Positions 1 to 10,960 of a DNA stretch of 64,000 nucleotides are shown here, piece after piece; position 1 is the stretch's first letter; each line of letters starts with the position of its first letter. The position numbers and the translations under genes are program-made. The DNA is from Hordeum vulgare subsp. vulgare (lineage: Eukaryota; Streptophyta; Magnoliopsida; Poales; Poaceae). The stretch is taken from contig NC_058521.1 of assembly GCF_904849725.1 (NCBI RefSeq), positions 560,004,176 to 560,068,175 on the forward strand. The letters are read 5' to 3'. The notes beneath the pieces are model-generated. The model was not told where the DNA came from. It was given only the letters and a program-made list of their open reading frames with translations, and did not search any database.

Positions 1-243
1 GCACTGGCACGATCTTCTTGTCACCGGCGCCACACCATGATCTCCATCAACGTGTCGCCATCGGGGTTGCCGTGCTACTCATGCTATTACTACTGAAGCT
101 ACGTCCTAGCAATATAGTAAACGCATCTGCAAGCACAAACGTTAGTTTAAAGACAACCGTATGGCTCCTACCGGTTGCCGTACCATCGACGTGCAAGTCG
201 ATATTAACTATTACAACATGATCATCTCATACATCCAATATAT
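1..243 (-). mobile_element. Outer Angela/BARE-type Copia element, untranslated leader (left piece)
   Basis: This stretch matches, base for base with scattered changes, the untranslated leader of the inner Angela element at about 25,676-25,920. The match stops at the Athila-like insertion and resumes after 30,723. It is therefore the leader of a second, older Angela copy read on the minus strand, whose gag and pol would lie left of the window. The short open frames here are not genes. Confidence 0.8.
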
Positions 244-1673
244 TGACTCCGTAACAGCAGACCTTCCCTTGCAACGACACTAGAAGAATGCTGCTAGCAC
301 TCTTCGGCAATCGAAACTAGAAGAATGTTGTTGACGGCCCACCAGCGCGTGGGATCGTAGCAGTTTTCAAGGGTAGAGTATTCGACCCAAATTTGTTGAT
401 CGCCAAACAGGAGGTGAGAGAATACTCTCGAGTATTACCAGCTGAATGTGTCAGATTCAACCACACCTGAAAGATTAGTATCTGCAAGCAAAGTAGTAAC
501 AGCAAAGTGGCGAGTAACGGCAGTGGCAAGGAACAGCAGTAGTAGGACAAACTCGTAGGCAATGGGTCGGTGATTTGTTTGGATGATATTCATCATGCAA
601 CAGTAATAACATGGAGAGATATGTGGCTAGCTCCCGTTCGTCAATGTGATGTAGGCATGCATTCCGTGTGTCGTCATACGTGCTTAGGGAAAAGAACTTG
701 CATGACATCTATTGTCCATCCCTCCCATGGCAGCGGGGTCCAAAAGGAAACTACGGGATATTAAGTTTCTCCTTTTAATAAAGAACCGGACCAACGCATT
801 AGCACTTGGTGAACACATGAACTCCTCAAACTATGGTCATCACCGGGAGTGGTTCCGGTTATAGTCACTCCGGGGTTGCCGGATCATAACACATAGTAGG
901 TAACTACAACTTGCAAGATCGGATCTAAAACACACATATATTGGTGACAACATAATAATTCCAGATCTGAAATCATGGCACTCGGGCCCTAGTGACAAGA
1001 ATTAAGCATGGCAGAGTAGTAGCAACATCAATCTCAGAACATAGTGGATACTAGGGATCAATCCCCATCAAAACTAACGCGATTACATGATAGATCTCAT
1101 CCTACTCATCACCGCCCAGCGAGCCTGCGAATACATTACTCACGAACGACGAATAGCTTCATGGAATTGAAGAGGGAAGAAGGTTGGTGATGACGATGGC
1201 GACGATTTCCCCTCTCTGGAGCCCAAAACGGATTCCAGATCTGCCCTCCAGATAAAGAACAGGATGTGGCGGCGCCTCCATATCGCAAACGCGACGAAAT
1301 CTTCTCTTTTTTATTTTTTCTGGGACGAAAGTGAACTTATAGAGCTGAGATTGGGGGCGGCAGAGCCGTGTGGGCCCCACAAGCTTGCCCACCGCCACCA
1401 GGGGGGGGGGGGGGGTGGCGGAGGCAGGGCTTGTGGCCCACTAGCCCACCCCCTCACGTGGATCTTGGCGCAGATATTTTTCATATTTTCCAAAAATGTC
1501 CCCCGTAAATTTTCAGGACGTTTGGAGAACTTTGATTTCTGCACAAAAACAACACCAATGCAATTCTGCTGAAAACAGCGTCAGTCCAGGTTAGTTCCAT
1601 TGAAATCATGCAAATTAGAGTCCAAAACAAGGGCAAAAGAGTTTGGAAAAGTAGATACGATGGAGACGTATCA
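244..1673 (-). repeat. Athila-like 3' LTR
   Basis: This 1,430-bp LTR is nearly collinear with 29,297-30,718. It carries an imperfect hairpin at about 1,372-1,442: a GTGGGCC...CCGCCACC arm and its complement either side of a G run. The run has 15 G here and 6 G in the other LTR. The PPT on its right side shows that it is the 3' LTR of a minus-strand element. Confidence 0.88.
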
Positions 1674-1687
1674 ACTCCCCCAAGCTT
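1674..1687 (-). other. Polypurine tract of the Athila-like element
   Basis: On the minus strand this reads AAGCTTGGGGGAGT and abuts the LTR start TGATACG, the expected position of a plus-strand priming site. Confidence 0.8.
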
Positions 1688-3698
1688 AAAACATTGCTTG
1701 TCCTCAAGCAACTTAGTTGACAAACTGAGAGAGAGAGAGAAAAACTTTGACAAACTCTGTTTGATCTTGTTGTTGCAACTATGTCTAACTCATAACCAGA
1801 ATTTCAGCAAGATCACAAGTTAACCACATAAGCAAGTGACACAAAGGTCTCATGGTAAACTAATATCAATGGCATAATCAGCTAACGAGCAAATAATAAT
1901 GAGTTTCAAATACCAGCACTTCAATCAAAACAAGCATGAAGCAATATGAATAGGTGGTATCTCGCTAGCTCTTTCTGAGACCGCAAAACATAAATGCAGA
2001 GCACTTTCAAAGATCAAGGGCTGACTATACATTGTAATTCATAGCAACGAAGATCCAGTCATAGTCATACTCAATATCAATCAAAAGCAAAGCATAAAAA
2101 TGACAGAGGTGCTCTCTAATTGGTGCTTGTGAAAGAAGAGGATGACTCAACAGGAAAATAAATAGACATGCCCTTCGCAGAGGGAAGCATTGATTTGCAG
2201 AGGTGCCAGAGCTCAAGCTTTGAAAACAGAGATAATAATTTTGGGTGGCATGCTTTCATTGTCAACACAATGACCAAGAGTTCTCAATATCTTCCATGCT
2301 ACTCATGCTATAGGAGGTTCCCAAACAGAAAAGTAAAGTTTTAACTCCCCCACCACCAATCAATCACACTCCACGGCTAGCCGAATCCTCGGGTACCGTC
2401 CATACTAACATCAATCCGGGGGGAGTCTTGTTTTACAGTTATGTTTTCGATTTAAGCGTGGAACTAGGCATTCCAATTACCGGCCCCTTTCTCGTGAATG
2501 ACAGTGAATAAACACATGTCGAGGATAACACTCCTAGCATGGAAGATACCAATAGCCCCCTGTCACCACATGAGCGGTTCGGGCATGCAAAACAAATTAT
2601 TTCTTGAAGGTTTAGAGAGTGGCACATGCAAATTTACTTGGAACGGCAGGTAGATACCGCAAATAGGTAGGTATAGTGGACTCTCGTGAAAAAACTTTTG
2701 GGTTTATGGAAGTGGATGCACAAGCAGTATTCCGCTTAGTACAAGTGAAGGCTAGCAAAAGACTGGGAAGCGACCAACTAGAGAGCGACAACAGTTATCA
2801 AGATGCAATGAGTTTGACTAACATTGAATGCAAGCATGAACATGATATAAATCACCATGAACACGAACATCATAGAGGCTATGTTGATTTTGTTTCAACT
2901 ACATGCATGAACATGCGCCAAGTCAAGCCACTTGAAACATACAAAGGAGAATACCATCCTATCATACTACATCATAGTCATTTCAAAATCTGTGTTGGCA
3001 TTCAAGACAAACCATTATAAACTCTCAGCTAAATAAGCATGGCATCAGAAACAATGATCTCTAAGTTGTCATTGCAAACATGGTTCTCTCACAACAAAGC
3101 TGAATCTAGGTCAACAAGCTAGTCATATTTACAAAAACAAAATAGATAGAGTTCATACCAGCTTTTCAGTCTCAGTCACTTCATCATATATCATCATTAT
3201 TGCCTTTCACTTGCACGATCGAACGATGTGAACAATAATAAGAGTGCTCGTGCATTGGACTAAGCTGAATCTGCAGGCAAACACAAAGGAGAAGACAAAG
3301 TAATATGGCTCTTTGAAAGCTAAACAGGTAAGCATGTAAGAACCACTAAACATTGAACCAAATATCTTCTACCTTGACCCAAATAAAAAGAAAACTATTT
3401 ACACGGGAAAGCTCCCAACAAGCAAAAGAAGAAAGAAAAATCTTTTTGGGTTTTCTCAAAAGGACACAAAACAAGAAAACGAAAATAAACTAGCATGGAT
3501 AATACAGTGGCAAAGTGTAAACACCGTCTAACAAAGTGAAAGCATAAGCATGAATGTAAAGTCGGTGAGAACACGTACTCCTCCAAGCTTAGGCTTTTGG
3601 CCTAGCTTGGTCTACTCCCATGGTGGGAAATCACCAGCTCCAGGATACTCCGGAGCAGACTGTGGATGCCACTGCTGTGTGAGCTCCTTTGGCTCCCA
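1688..3698 (-). other. Non-coding 3' region of the Athila-like element
   Basis: No convincing gene is seen in these 2 kb between the extra ORF and the PPT. A 114-codon plus-strand frame (2,676-3,020) is antisense to the element and lacks a recognisable domain. A second PPT-like tract, AAGCTTGGAGGAGT on the minus strand, lies at 3,577-3,590, just downstream of the extra ORF. Confidence 0.7.
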
Positions 3699-4679
3699 CT
3701 AATAAACTGGCGTCTGGTACTCGACTGGCGGCTCGGGCACGGGCGCCTGTGGTTGGGCCAAGCCCCAATATGCGTAGATGTCCGAGGGCATAATAGTGTA
3801 CCTGCCTGCATGAAGATCGAACAAAGAAGGAGCAGGCAAAGTAATAGTCTCTCGAGTACCTTGACTAAATACCAGGTTATAAATCATCCGTCTACTAGCA
3901 TCTCTATCCAGAAAATCATGGCGAACCATGCTGTCATAATCCAGATATTTCTCAGGGAGAAGCATCTCTCGTTCCTCTCCCAGTCTAATGGGTATCTCAA
4001 AGTGTTTGGCAAGACGGGTAGCGTAGATACCTCCATTGACGACACCCTTGGAACGGTTGATGTTCAACCGCTGGGCCACTATAGCACCTAGGCTGTAAGT
4101 CTTATCGTTATAAAGGCCTTCGCGCAAAACCGCAAGGTCTGGAGAACTAAGTGATCCAGCCTCCCCACGACCAATCAAACATTTTCCCACAAATAGTGAG
4201 AAGTACCGAAGCACAGGAAAATGTATGCTAGCAATTCTAGCGCGAGACACTCCTCTCTCCTCTCCAACAACAATAGTACAAATGAAATCCTCCAAGTCCC
4301 GTGGACGAGGGTCACGGATATCCCCAACATAAGGTAATTTGCATACATTGCAAAAATCCTGTAGTGTCATGCACTGGGGAACATCGTATATCATGAACTC
4401 AACCATGGGAGGATTCTTCCTCGGATAAAAGTTGAAGCTTTGAACGAAAATATTGGCGAGGAGGAGGTATTGTGAGTACTTATCTGCAACGATCGCAGTA
4501 AGACCTGCGTTCTCCACCAAGTAATAAAAGTCTTCATAAAGCCCAGCGGCGCACAAGAATTCATCACTTGGCCACTCGCACGCTTGAACTTCTGTGACTT
4601 GAGGGACTACGTACTTGGGGTGGTTCTTCTCATCCTCCTTGGGGTTACGGCTTGAAGAGCCTCTCAAGAACCTCCTCAT
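3699..4679 (-). CDS. Extra ORF of the Athila-like element (ATHILA ORF1-like, function unknown)
   Basis: This is an uninterrupted 326-codon frame in the sense direction of the element, downstream of gag-protease. The start region is basic (MRRFLRGSSSRNPKEDEK), the middle is globular without obvious membrane segments, and the tail is rich in proline, tyrosine and glutamine. The pattern of a 'SSPDLAVLREGL' block followed by 'GGIYATRLAKHFEI' recalls plant transposon proteins of the ATHILA ORF1 type; this is from memory of the family and was not searched. It is the only intact coding frame of the element, while gag and protease carry stops and frameshifts. A piece resembling the element's own LTR lies just upstream (about 5,050-5,290) and a PPT-like tract just downstream. 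The role in the life cycle is not known. Confidence 0.6.
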   Translation of the reverse strand: MRRFLRGSSSRNPKEDEKNHPKYVVPQVTEVQACEWPSDEFLCAAGLYEDFYYLVENAGLTAIVADKYSQYLLLANIFVQSFNFYPRKNPPMVEFMIYDVPQCMTLQDFCNVCKLPYVGDIRDPRPRDLEDFICTIVVGEERGVSRARIASIHFPVLRYFSLFVGKCLIGRGEAGSLSSPDLAVLREGLYNDKTYSLGAIVAQRLNINRSKGVVNGGIYATRLAKHFEIPIRLGEEREMLLPEKYLDYDSMVRHDFLDRDASRRMIYNLVFSQGTRETITLPAPSLFDLHAGRYTIMPSDIYAYWGLAQPQAPVPEPPVEYQTPVY

Positions 4680-5477
4680 CTTTTCCTTTTTCTAGCTCTG
4701 AAAAATTCTGAAATTTTTAGAGACTTCGAAAGAAAAGTGAATAAAGATTAACCCAACTTGTAGCAACTACTCCTACTAGTGCCTAGAGACCATATCACGC
4801 GCTAAAACTACTTGGGACCAGCTAAAATTAACATTTCTAGCTCAAGAACAGGGTCACCAAGGTAGCAAGAATACGCGAAGGATAAAGCACTAGAGCAAAA
4901 ACTAATTGGACCAATGGAGGAGTCACTTACCAAGGAGTAATTTCCCCAAAACGGTTCGGAGAATGGTGCTTTGAGCAAGGAGATCGAAAATCACAGCCAA
5001 ATGAGCAAGAACACGGGTTTGAGCTGCGAAACAATTTTTTCTGGAGGTGGAAGAAGAGGTTGGGAGCTGGAATGAGTGGAGGGGGTCCCTGTGGGCCCCA
5101 CAAGCTTTCCCTCCGCCACCACGGGGGTGGCGGTGGCAGGGCTTGTGGCCCACTTGTCTGGCCCCCAGGCCAGCTCTCAGGCCCAGTAATTTTCAAAAAT
5201 TCCAGAAAAAATCATACTAAATTTTCAGGACCATTGGAGAACTTTTATTTTCGAGGTATTTTCTCTGGGACGCTAAAGCAGAAAACAGAAAAAACTAAAC
5301 TAATTCTATCATTTTTCTTCTAAGCAACAGAAAATGAAAGCTCAAAACAGAGGTATGTGACTCTTTGATTCATCCATTTCATGGTCATCGAAAGAAATCC
5401 GTCAATGGGGTTGATCAAGTCCTCATGACAAAACCTTCTCGAATCGCAAGAGAGAACGGAGAATTTTCCAATAGCCA
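4680..5477 (-). other. Spacer between protease and extra ORF, with an LTR-like segment
   Basis: No reverse transcriptase or integrase is present here, although this is where pol should start. The part at 5,050-5,290 resembles the LTR at 1,340-1,560. Shared parts are the hairpin arms (GTGGGCCCCACAAGCTT, then TGGCGG and GGCAGGGCTTGTGGCCCAC) and the block TAAATTTTCAGGAC followed by TTGGAGAACTTT. On the minus strand it precedes the extra ORF, so it may act as, or derive from, an LTR promoter. Promoter activity is inference. Confidence 0.65.
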
Positions 5478-7287
5478 CTAAGTCACCTCAATGGGGATAT
5501 GTATCTCCCCAACAAGCAAATCATACTTCATGTTGACACGAGGAATAGGGCATTCAAAGCTCCCAATAAGAATCGATGAAGTCTTTTCGATAGCATTGAT
5601 GCAATGTACTTGATATCGTTTCTTCCGAAAGTGCACTGTGTGCTCATTACCATTGACATGGAAAGTGACATTGCCTTTGTTGCAATCTATAACAGCCCCT
5701 ACAGTTTTTAAAAAGGGTCTTCCGAGGATGACAACCATGGCATCGTCCTCGGGAATATCCAAGATAACAAAGTCTGTTAAGATAGTGGTGTTAGCAACCA
5801 CAACAGGCACATCCTCGCAAATGCCGATAGGGAAAGCAGTTGATTTGTTGGCCATTTGCAGAGAAATTTCAGTGGGTGTCAACTTATCCAATTCAAGTCT
5901 ACGATAAAGAGAGAGTGGCATAACACTAACACCGGCTCCAAGGTCACATAAGGCAGTTCTTACCTAGTTTCCTTTAATGGAGCAAGGTATAGTGGGCACT
6001 CCGGGATCACCAAGTTTCTTAGGAGTTCCACCTTTAGAAGTGTAGTTGGCAAGCATGGTGGAGATCTCAAGATCAGGTATCTTCCGTTTATTAGTCACGA
6101 TATCTTTCATGTACTTGGCATACGGAGACATCTTGAGCATATCAGTTAACCGCATCTGCAGAAAGATGGGTCTTATCATCTCAACGAAACGCTCAAAATC
6201 CTCATCATCCTTTTTCTTGGATGGCTTAGGAGGAAAGGGCATAGATCTCTGAACCCATGGTTCCCTTTCTTTACCATGCTTCCAAGCAGTAAAGTCATTC
6301 TTATCGTATCTCTTAGGTTGTGGGTTATCAGGATTTACCGTAGGTTCAATCTCCACATCCTCATCATTGTTAGGTTGAGCATTATTATGAACATCACTGT
6401 CCATATTGTCACCAGGTTCATGTTCATCACCAGATTGTGTTTCTGCATCAGACGCAGAAATATCATTAGGTTCTTCAGGTGTGATAGTATTTGGCGAACT
6501 GCCATTTAGGTTTCTATCATCCTTCTTCTTCTCCTTAGGATGACTGGGTGTATCAACATTGATTCCTTGAGAATCTTGATCAATTCTCTTAGGATGACCT
6601 TCAGGATACAAAGGTTCCTGAGTCATTTTGCCTCCTCTAGTAATGACTCTGACAAAGTTGTTATTTAATTCATTGACCAGGTCATTCTGAGCTTTAAGTA
6701 CTTGTTCTACCTGAGTAGTAATCATAGAGGCATGTTTACTCAGAAGCTTCAGATCATTGACATTTCTGTCTACACAAGCACTTAAGTGGCTAAGCATACG
6801 AGTACTTTGTTCCAAATGTCTGCTAACATAATCATTGAAACTCTGTCGTTTGGCAACAAAGTTGTCAAATTCATCAAAGCATAGGCTAGCAGGTTTGTCA
6901 AAAGGAATATCACTCTCATCAAACCTATGCAGAGAATTCACTTCTACTACCTGTATCGGGTTATCGAGACCATGGATCTCTTTGATAGGTGGTAGATTTT
7001 TGACATCTTCAGATCTAATGCCTTTCTCTTGCATAGATTTCTTGGCTTCTTGCATATCTTCGGGACTGAGGAATAGAATACCTCTTTTCTTCGGAGTTGG
7101 CTTAGGAGGTGGTTCGGGAATAGTCCAAGCATTATCATTGATCAAGATGTTATTCAGTAGGGTCTCAACTTGTTCTACAGTTCGTTCCCTAAAAACACAA
7201 CCGGCACAGCTATCTAGGTGGTCTCTAGAGGCATCGGTAAGTCTGTTATAGAGGATATCAAGTATCTCGTTCTTCTTAAGATGGTGA
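5478..7287 (-). pseudogene. Athila-like gag (C-terminal part) and retropepsin, interrupted
   Basis: Reading leftward from the Angela junction at 7,287, the frame is open to a TAG at about 5,961-5,963 and then continues in the same frame to 5,478. The first part is the C-terminal half of a gypsy gag: a helical start, then a long acidic, proline-rich linker. No CCHC knuckle is seen. After the TAG comes a retropepsin with the active-site block CDLGAGVSVMPLSLYRRL and a flap/substrate region around ILGRPFL. The frame ends about 140 residues later with no pol domains. The N-terminal part of gag lies at 28,180-29,228 because the Angela element split the gene. The stop ahead of the protease and the insertion make it non-functional. 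Confidence 0.8.
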
Positions 7288-9106
7288 TGTTGGGGAACGT
7301 CGCATGGGAAACAAAATTTTTCCTACGCGCACGAAGACCTATCATGGTGATGTCCATCTACGGGAGGGGATGAGTGATCTACGTACCCTTGTAGACCGTA
7401 CAGCAGAAGCGTTAGTGAACGCGGTTGATGTAGTGGAACGTCCTCACGTCCCTCGATCCGCCCCGCGAACTATCCCGCGATCAGTCCCACGATCTAGTAC
7501 CGAACGGACGGCACCTCCGCGTTCAGCACACGTACAGCTCGACGATGATCTCGGCCTTCTTGATCCAACAAGAGAGACGGAGAGGTAGAAGAGTTCTCCA
7601 GCAGCGTGACGGCGCTTCGGAGGTTGGTGATGATCTCGTCTCAGCAGGGCTCCGCCCGAGCTCCGCAGAAACGCGATCTAGAGGAAAAACCGTGGAGGTA
7701 TGTGGTCGGGCTGCCGTGGAAAAGTCGTCTCAAATCAGCCCTAAAACCTCCGTATATATAGGTGGGAGAGGGGGGGCCTTGCCTTGGGGCTCAAGGAGCC
7801 TCAAGGGGGTCGGCCGAGCCAAGGGGGGAAGGTTTCCCCCCCAAACCGAGTTGGACATGGTTTGGTGGGTGGGAGTCCTTCCTTCCCTTCCCACCTCCTC
7901 CTTTTTTCCTTTCTCTTTGATTTTTCTTCCAATGCGCATAGGGCCCTTTTGGGCTGTCCCACCAGCCCACTAAGGGCTGGTGCACCACCCTCAAGGCCTA
8001 TGGGCTTCCCCGGGGTGGGTTGCCCCCTCCCGGTGAACTCCCGGAACCCATTCGTCATTCCCGGTACATTCCCGGTAACTCGAAAAACCTCCCGGTAATC
8101 AAATGAGGTCATCCTATATATCAATCTTCGTTTCCGGACCATTCCGGAAACCCTCGTGGCGTCCGTGATCTCATACAGGACTCCGAACAACATTCGGTAA
8201 CCAACCATATAACTCAAATACGCATAAAACAACGTCGAACCTTAAGTGTGCAGACTCTGCGGGTTCGAGAACTATGTAGACATGACCCGAGAGACTCCTC
8301 GGTCAATATCCAATAGCGGGACCTGGATGCCCATATTGGATCCTACATATTCTACGAAGATCTTATCGTTTGAACCTCAGTGCCAAGGATTCATATAATC
8401 CCATATGTCATTCCCTTTGTCCTTCGGTATGTTACTTGCCCGAGATTCGATCGTCAGTATCCGCATACCTATTTCAATCTCGTTTACCGGCAAGTCTCTT
8501 TACTCGTTCCGTAATACAAGATCCCGCAACTTACACTAAGTCACATTGCTTGCAAGGCTTGTGTGTGATGTTGTATTACCGAGTGGGCCCCGAGATACCT
8601 CTCCGTCACACGGAGTGACAAATCCCAGTCTTGATCCATACTAACTCAACTAACACCTTCGGCGATACCTGTAGAGCATCTTTATAGTCACCCAGTTACG
8701 TTGCGACGTTTGATACACACAAAGTATTCCTCCGGTGTCAGTGAGTTATATGATCTCATGGTCATAGGAACAAATACTTGACACGCAGAAAACAGTAGCA
8801 ACAAAATGACACGATCAACATGCTACGTCTATTAGTTTGGGTCTAGTCCATCACGTGATTCTCCCTATGACGTGATCCAGTTATCAAGCAACAACACCTT
8901 GTTCATAATCAGAAGACACTGACTATCTTTGATCAACTGGCTAGCCAACTAGAGGCTTGCTAGGGACAGTGTTTTGTCTATGTATCCACACATGTAAATG
9001 AGTCTTCATTCAATACAATTATAGCATGGATAATAAACAATTATCTTGATACAGGAATTATAATAATAACTATATTTATTATTGCCTCTAGGGCATAATT
9101 CCAACA
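7288..9106 (-). repeat. Angela-type 3' LTR
   Basis: This 1,819-bp LTR is collinear with 26,357-28,174. It ends at 9,106 and is followed by the complement of the PPT (minus strand AAGTGGGAGAC, 9,107-9,117). It has the same TATA-like block (minus CTATATATAC) as the 5' LTR. Small frames inside it, including the glycine- and proline-rich ones at 7,700-8,230, are not genes. Confidence 0.93.
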
Positions 9107-9166
9107 GTCTCCCACTTGCACTGGAGTCAATAATCTAGCCCTCACATCATCATGCGAATTACATTG
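9107..9166 (-). other. Angela PPT and end of pol, left of the nested insertion
   Basis: This short remnant of the Angela interior joins its 3' LTR to the SIRE insertion site. The last five bases (CATTG, 9,162-9,166) are one copy of the target duplication; the other is 21,124-21,128. Read across the empty site on the minus strand, pol ends ATG followed by TAA. Confidence 0.85.
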
Positions 9167-9519
9167 TGAAAGTGCATGCTATGCCCCTAATTGTCTTTTG
9201 GTGTTAATAACAACACATACATAGGAAACTAATCCTATTTGTTGAGTGTATCTCAGGACGACAAGTACTTTAGTAGATTAAGATTTCTGTGCCAAAGGCT
9301 GCCTGAAAAGATTGGTGAGTTATATTTCGAGAAGACTCGGGATTAAGAAGAGATGCTGTAGAATAGTCTTTTGAGTTTACTGATATTGAGTATAGGGATC
9401 CCGCACTATTAAGAGGGGATCACAGGCTTTGTGAGAAACTTGCTCATACCACATCTCTACAATCATATCAAACATCACATAATATCCACTCTCTACAATT
9501 CAACATATGTCCAATCTCC

Positions 9520-10135
9520 TCGGACATCCGGCTACCTCCGGATGTCCGAGGGTCGGACGTCCGGCTGGCTTCGGAAATCCGCAGCCAGACACCAGTAGTT
9601 TGTACACACTATAACTCGGAAATCCGGCTCCCTCCGGACGTCCGAGGGCCGGACATCCGGCCAAGCTCCGGAAATCCGCAGCCAGACACCAGTAATTTGT
9701 ACACACTATAACTCGGAAATCCGGCTCCATCCGGACGTCCGAGGGCCGGACATCCGGCCAAGCTCCGGAAATCCGGAGGCCAACACCAGTAGTTTGTGTG
9801 CACTATATCTCGGACATCCGGCCTCCTCCGGACGTCCGAGCTCCGGATGTCCGACCCCCGTCGGAAATCCGGAATCCACCACCAGAAGAAATTGTGTTGT
9901 ATAATACGGACTTCCGGGCCACTTCCGGACGTGCGGCTGCTGATGTATTCGAATAGGTTCAGGCTCACCTACAGGCCTCGGACGTCCGACCCCTGTCGGA
10001 CGTCCGACCGCTGATAAATTCAGTTGAGCTCCAGTCATGCCTACAGGTCTCGGACGTCCGACTCCCTCCGGACGCCCGGTCCCTCACGGACACCCGGACT
10101 TCCGACAAGTGTCGGACGTCCGGACCCTGTGTGAC
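9520..10135 (+). promoter_or_regulatory. Array of CGGACGTCCG-type palindromes in the 5' LTR
   Basis: At least eight exact copies of the 10-bp palindrome CGGACGTCCG are interspersed with more than ten near copies (CGGACATCCG, CGGATGTCCG, CGGAAATCCG). They come in roughly 110-bp higher-order units that also contain the phrase ACACCAGTAGTTTGT. The array ends about 40 bp before the TATA box. Symmetric repeats with a CGG-CCG core upstream of the promoter are known for Sireviruses. The ACGT centre would suit bZIP-type binding, which is inference. Confidence 0.85.
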
Positions 10136-10170
10136 TTATTGCACCTCCAACGGCTGGATTTCACTCCACA

Positions 10171-10180
10171 CTATATATAC
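10171..10180 (+). promoter_or_regulatory. LTR TATA box
   Basis: CTATATATAC lies just 3' of the palindrome array and upstream of a pyrimidine-rich stretch (TCTTCTCCC), a typical plant LTR core promoter. An identical copy is in the 3' LTR at about 20,387. Confidence 0.7.
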
Positions 10181-10908
10181 TCTTCTCCCACCTCGTGAAA
10201 GGGTGTTCAACACAGCCAAGATACATCCAAGAACACCTTTCCTCTCACTCACTCTTGTCTACACTAAATCCTAGATCCCAAGAGCATTTGTGAGTCCTTT
10301 AGAGTGTTGTTCCAATCAAAAGAAAGATCGTCTCCCTCTCCTCCTTCCCACCAAAGTGATTTGTGATTTGAGCAAGTTTTGAGCAATCCCCGTGATCTTG
10401 TTACTCTTGGAGGTTGGAGACTCCTAGGCGGTAGGAGTCTTCGGAGAGGAATCAAACCATTGTGATATCCCCTGGAAATTTTGTGAAGGTTTGGAAGCCA
10501 CCTCAAGGCTTACCACTAGTGGTTGAGAAACGCCTTCGTGGAGTTATCTCAAAGGGAGAATAGGGTGAGCCTTCGTGGCGTTGGTGTGCCTTCGTGGTAA
10601 CATCCGCCCCTCTAACGGTGACGTAGCTTCCCTCCAAGGAAGTGAACATCGGGATACATCCTTGTCTCTCGCGGAGTTTCGGTTATTCCTAACCCTAACT
10701 CTCTACTTGTGTTAATCCTTATTACATACTTGTATTTGCTTATTGTTTACCGCTTGCCTTGCTTCACTCCTAATAGCTTACTCTTTGTCATAGCAATTAT
10801 TAGGCTTACACTTATATTCCGCACTTTAGCCTAAAATTTCTAATATTGTTAAAATTTGGATTTGTACCTATTCACCCCCCCTCTAGGTCCATCTCGGTCC
10901 TTTTCAAT

Positions 10909-10920
10909 TGGTATCAGAGC
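10909..10920 (+). other. Primer-binding site (initiator tRNA-Met)
   Basis: TGGTATCAGAGC begins two bases after the 5' LTR and is the standard Copia PBS complementary to the 3' end of initiator tRNA-Met. Confidence 0.9.
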
Positions 10921-10960
10921 CTCGTGCTCTATTTGTGTGGCTTAACCGCCCTAGAGCGAG

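Larger units (their letters stand above)
9167..10906 (+). repeat. SIRE-type 5' LTR
   Basis: This 1,740-bp LTR is collinear with 19,382-21,123. In order it holds a plain 5' third, the palindromic CGG-CCG array (9,520-10,135), a TATA box (10,171-10,180) and a GC-poor tail ending CCTTTTCA just before the PBS. The array sits directly upstream of the promoter. Confidence 0.95.

Noticed and set aside
1384..1572. Glycine-run frame in the Athila LTR
   Set aside because: The run is a poly-G loop in non-coding LTR sequence and varies in length between LTRs.
2676..3020. 114-codon plus-strand frame with His-rich stretch (HEHDINHHEHEHH)
   Set aside because: It is antisense to the Athila-like element in its non-coding 3' region, with no domain or expression signal; I take it as chance in repeat DNA.
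9500..10038. Repetitive minus-strand frames in the SIRE LTR, and their twins at 19,715-20,253
   Set aside because: These are translations of the LTR palindrome array and are repeated identically in both LTRs; not genes.
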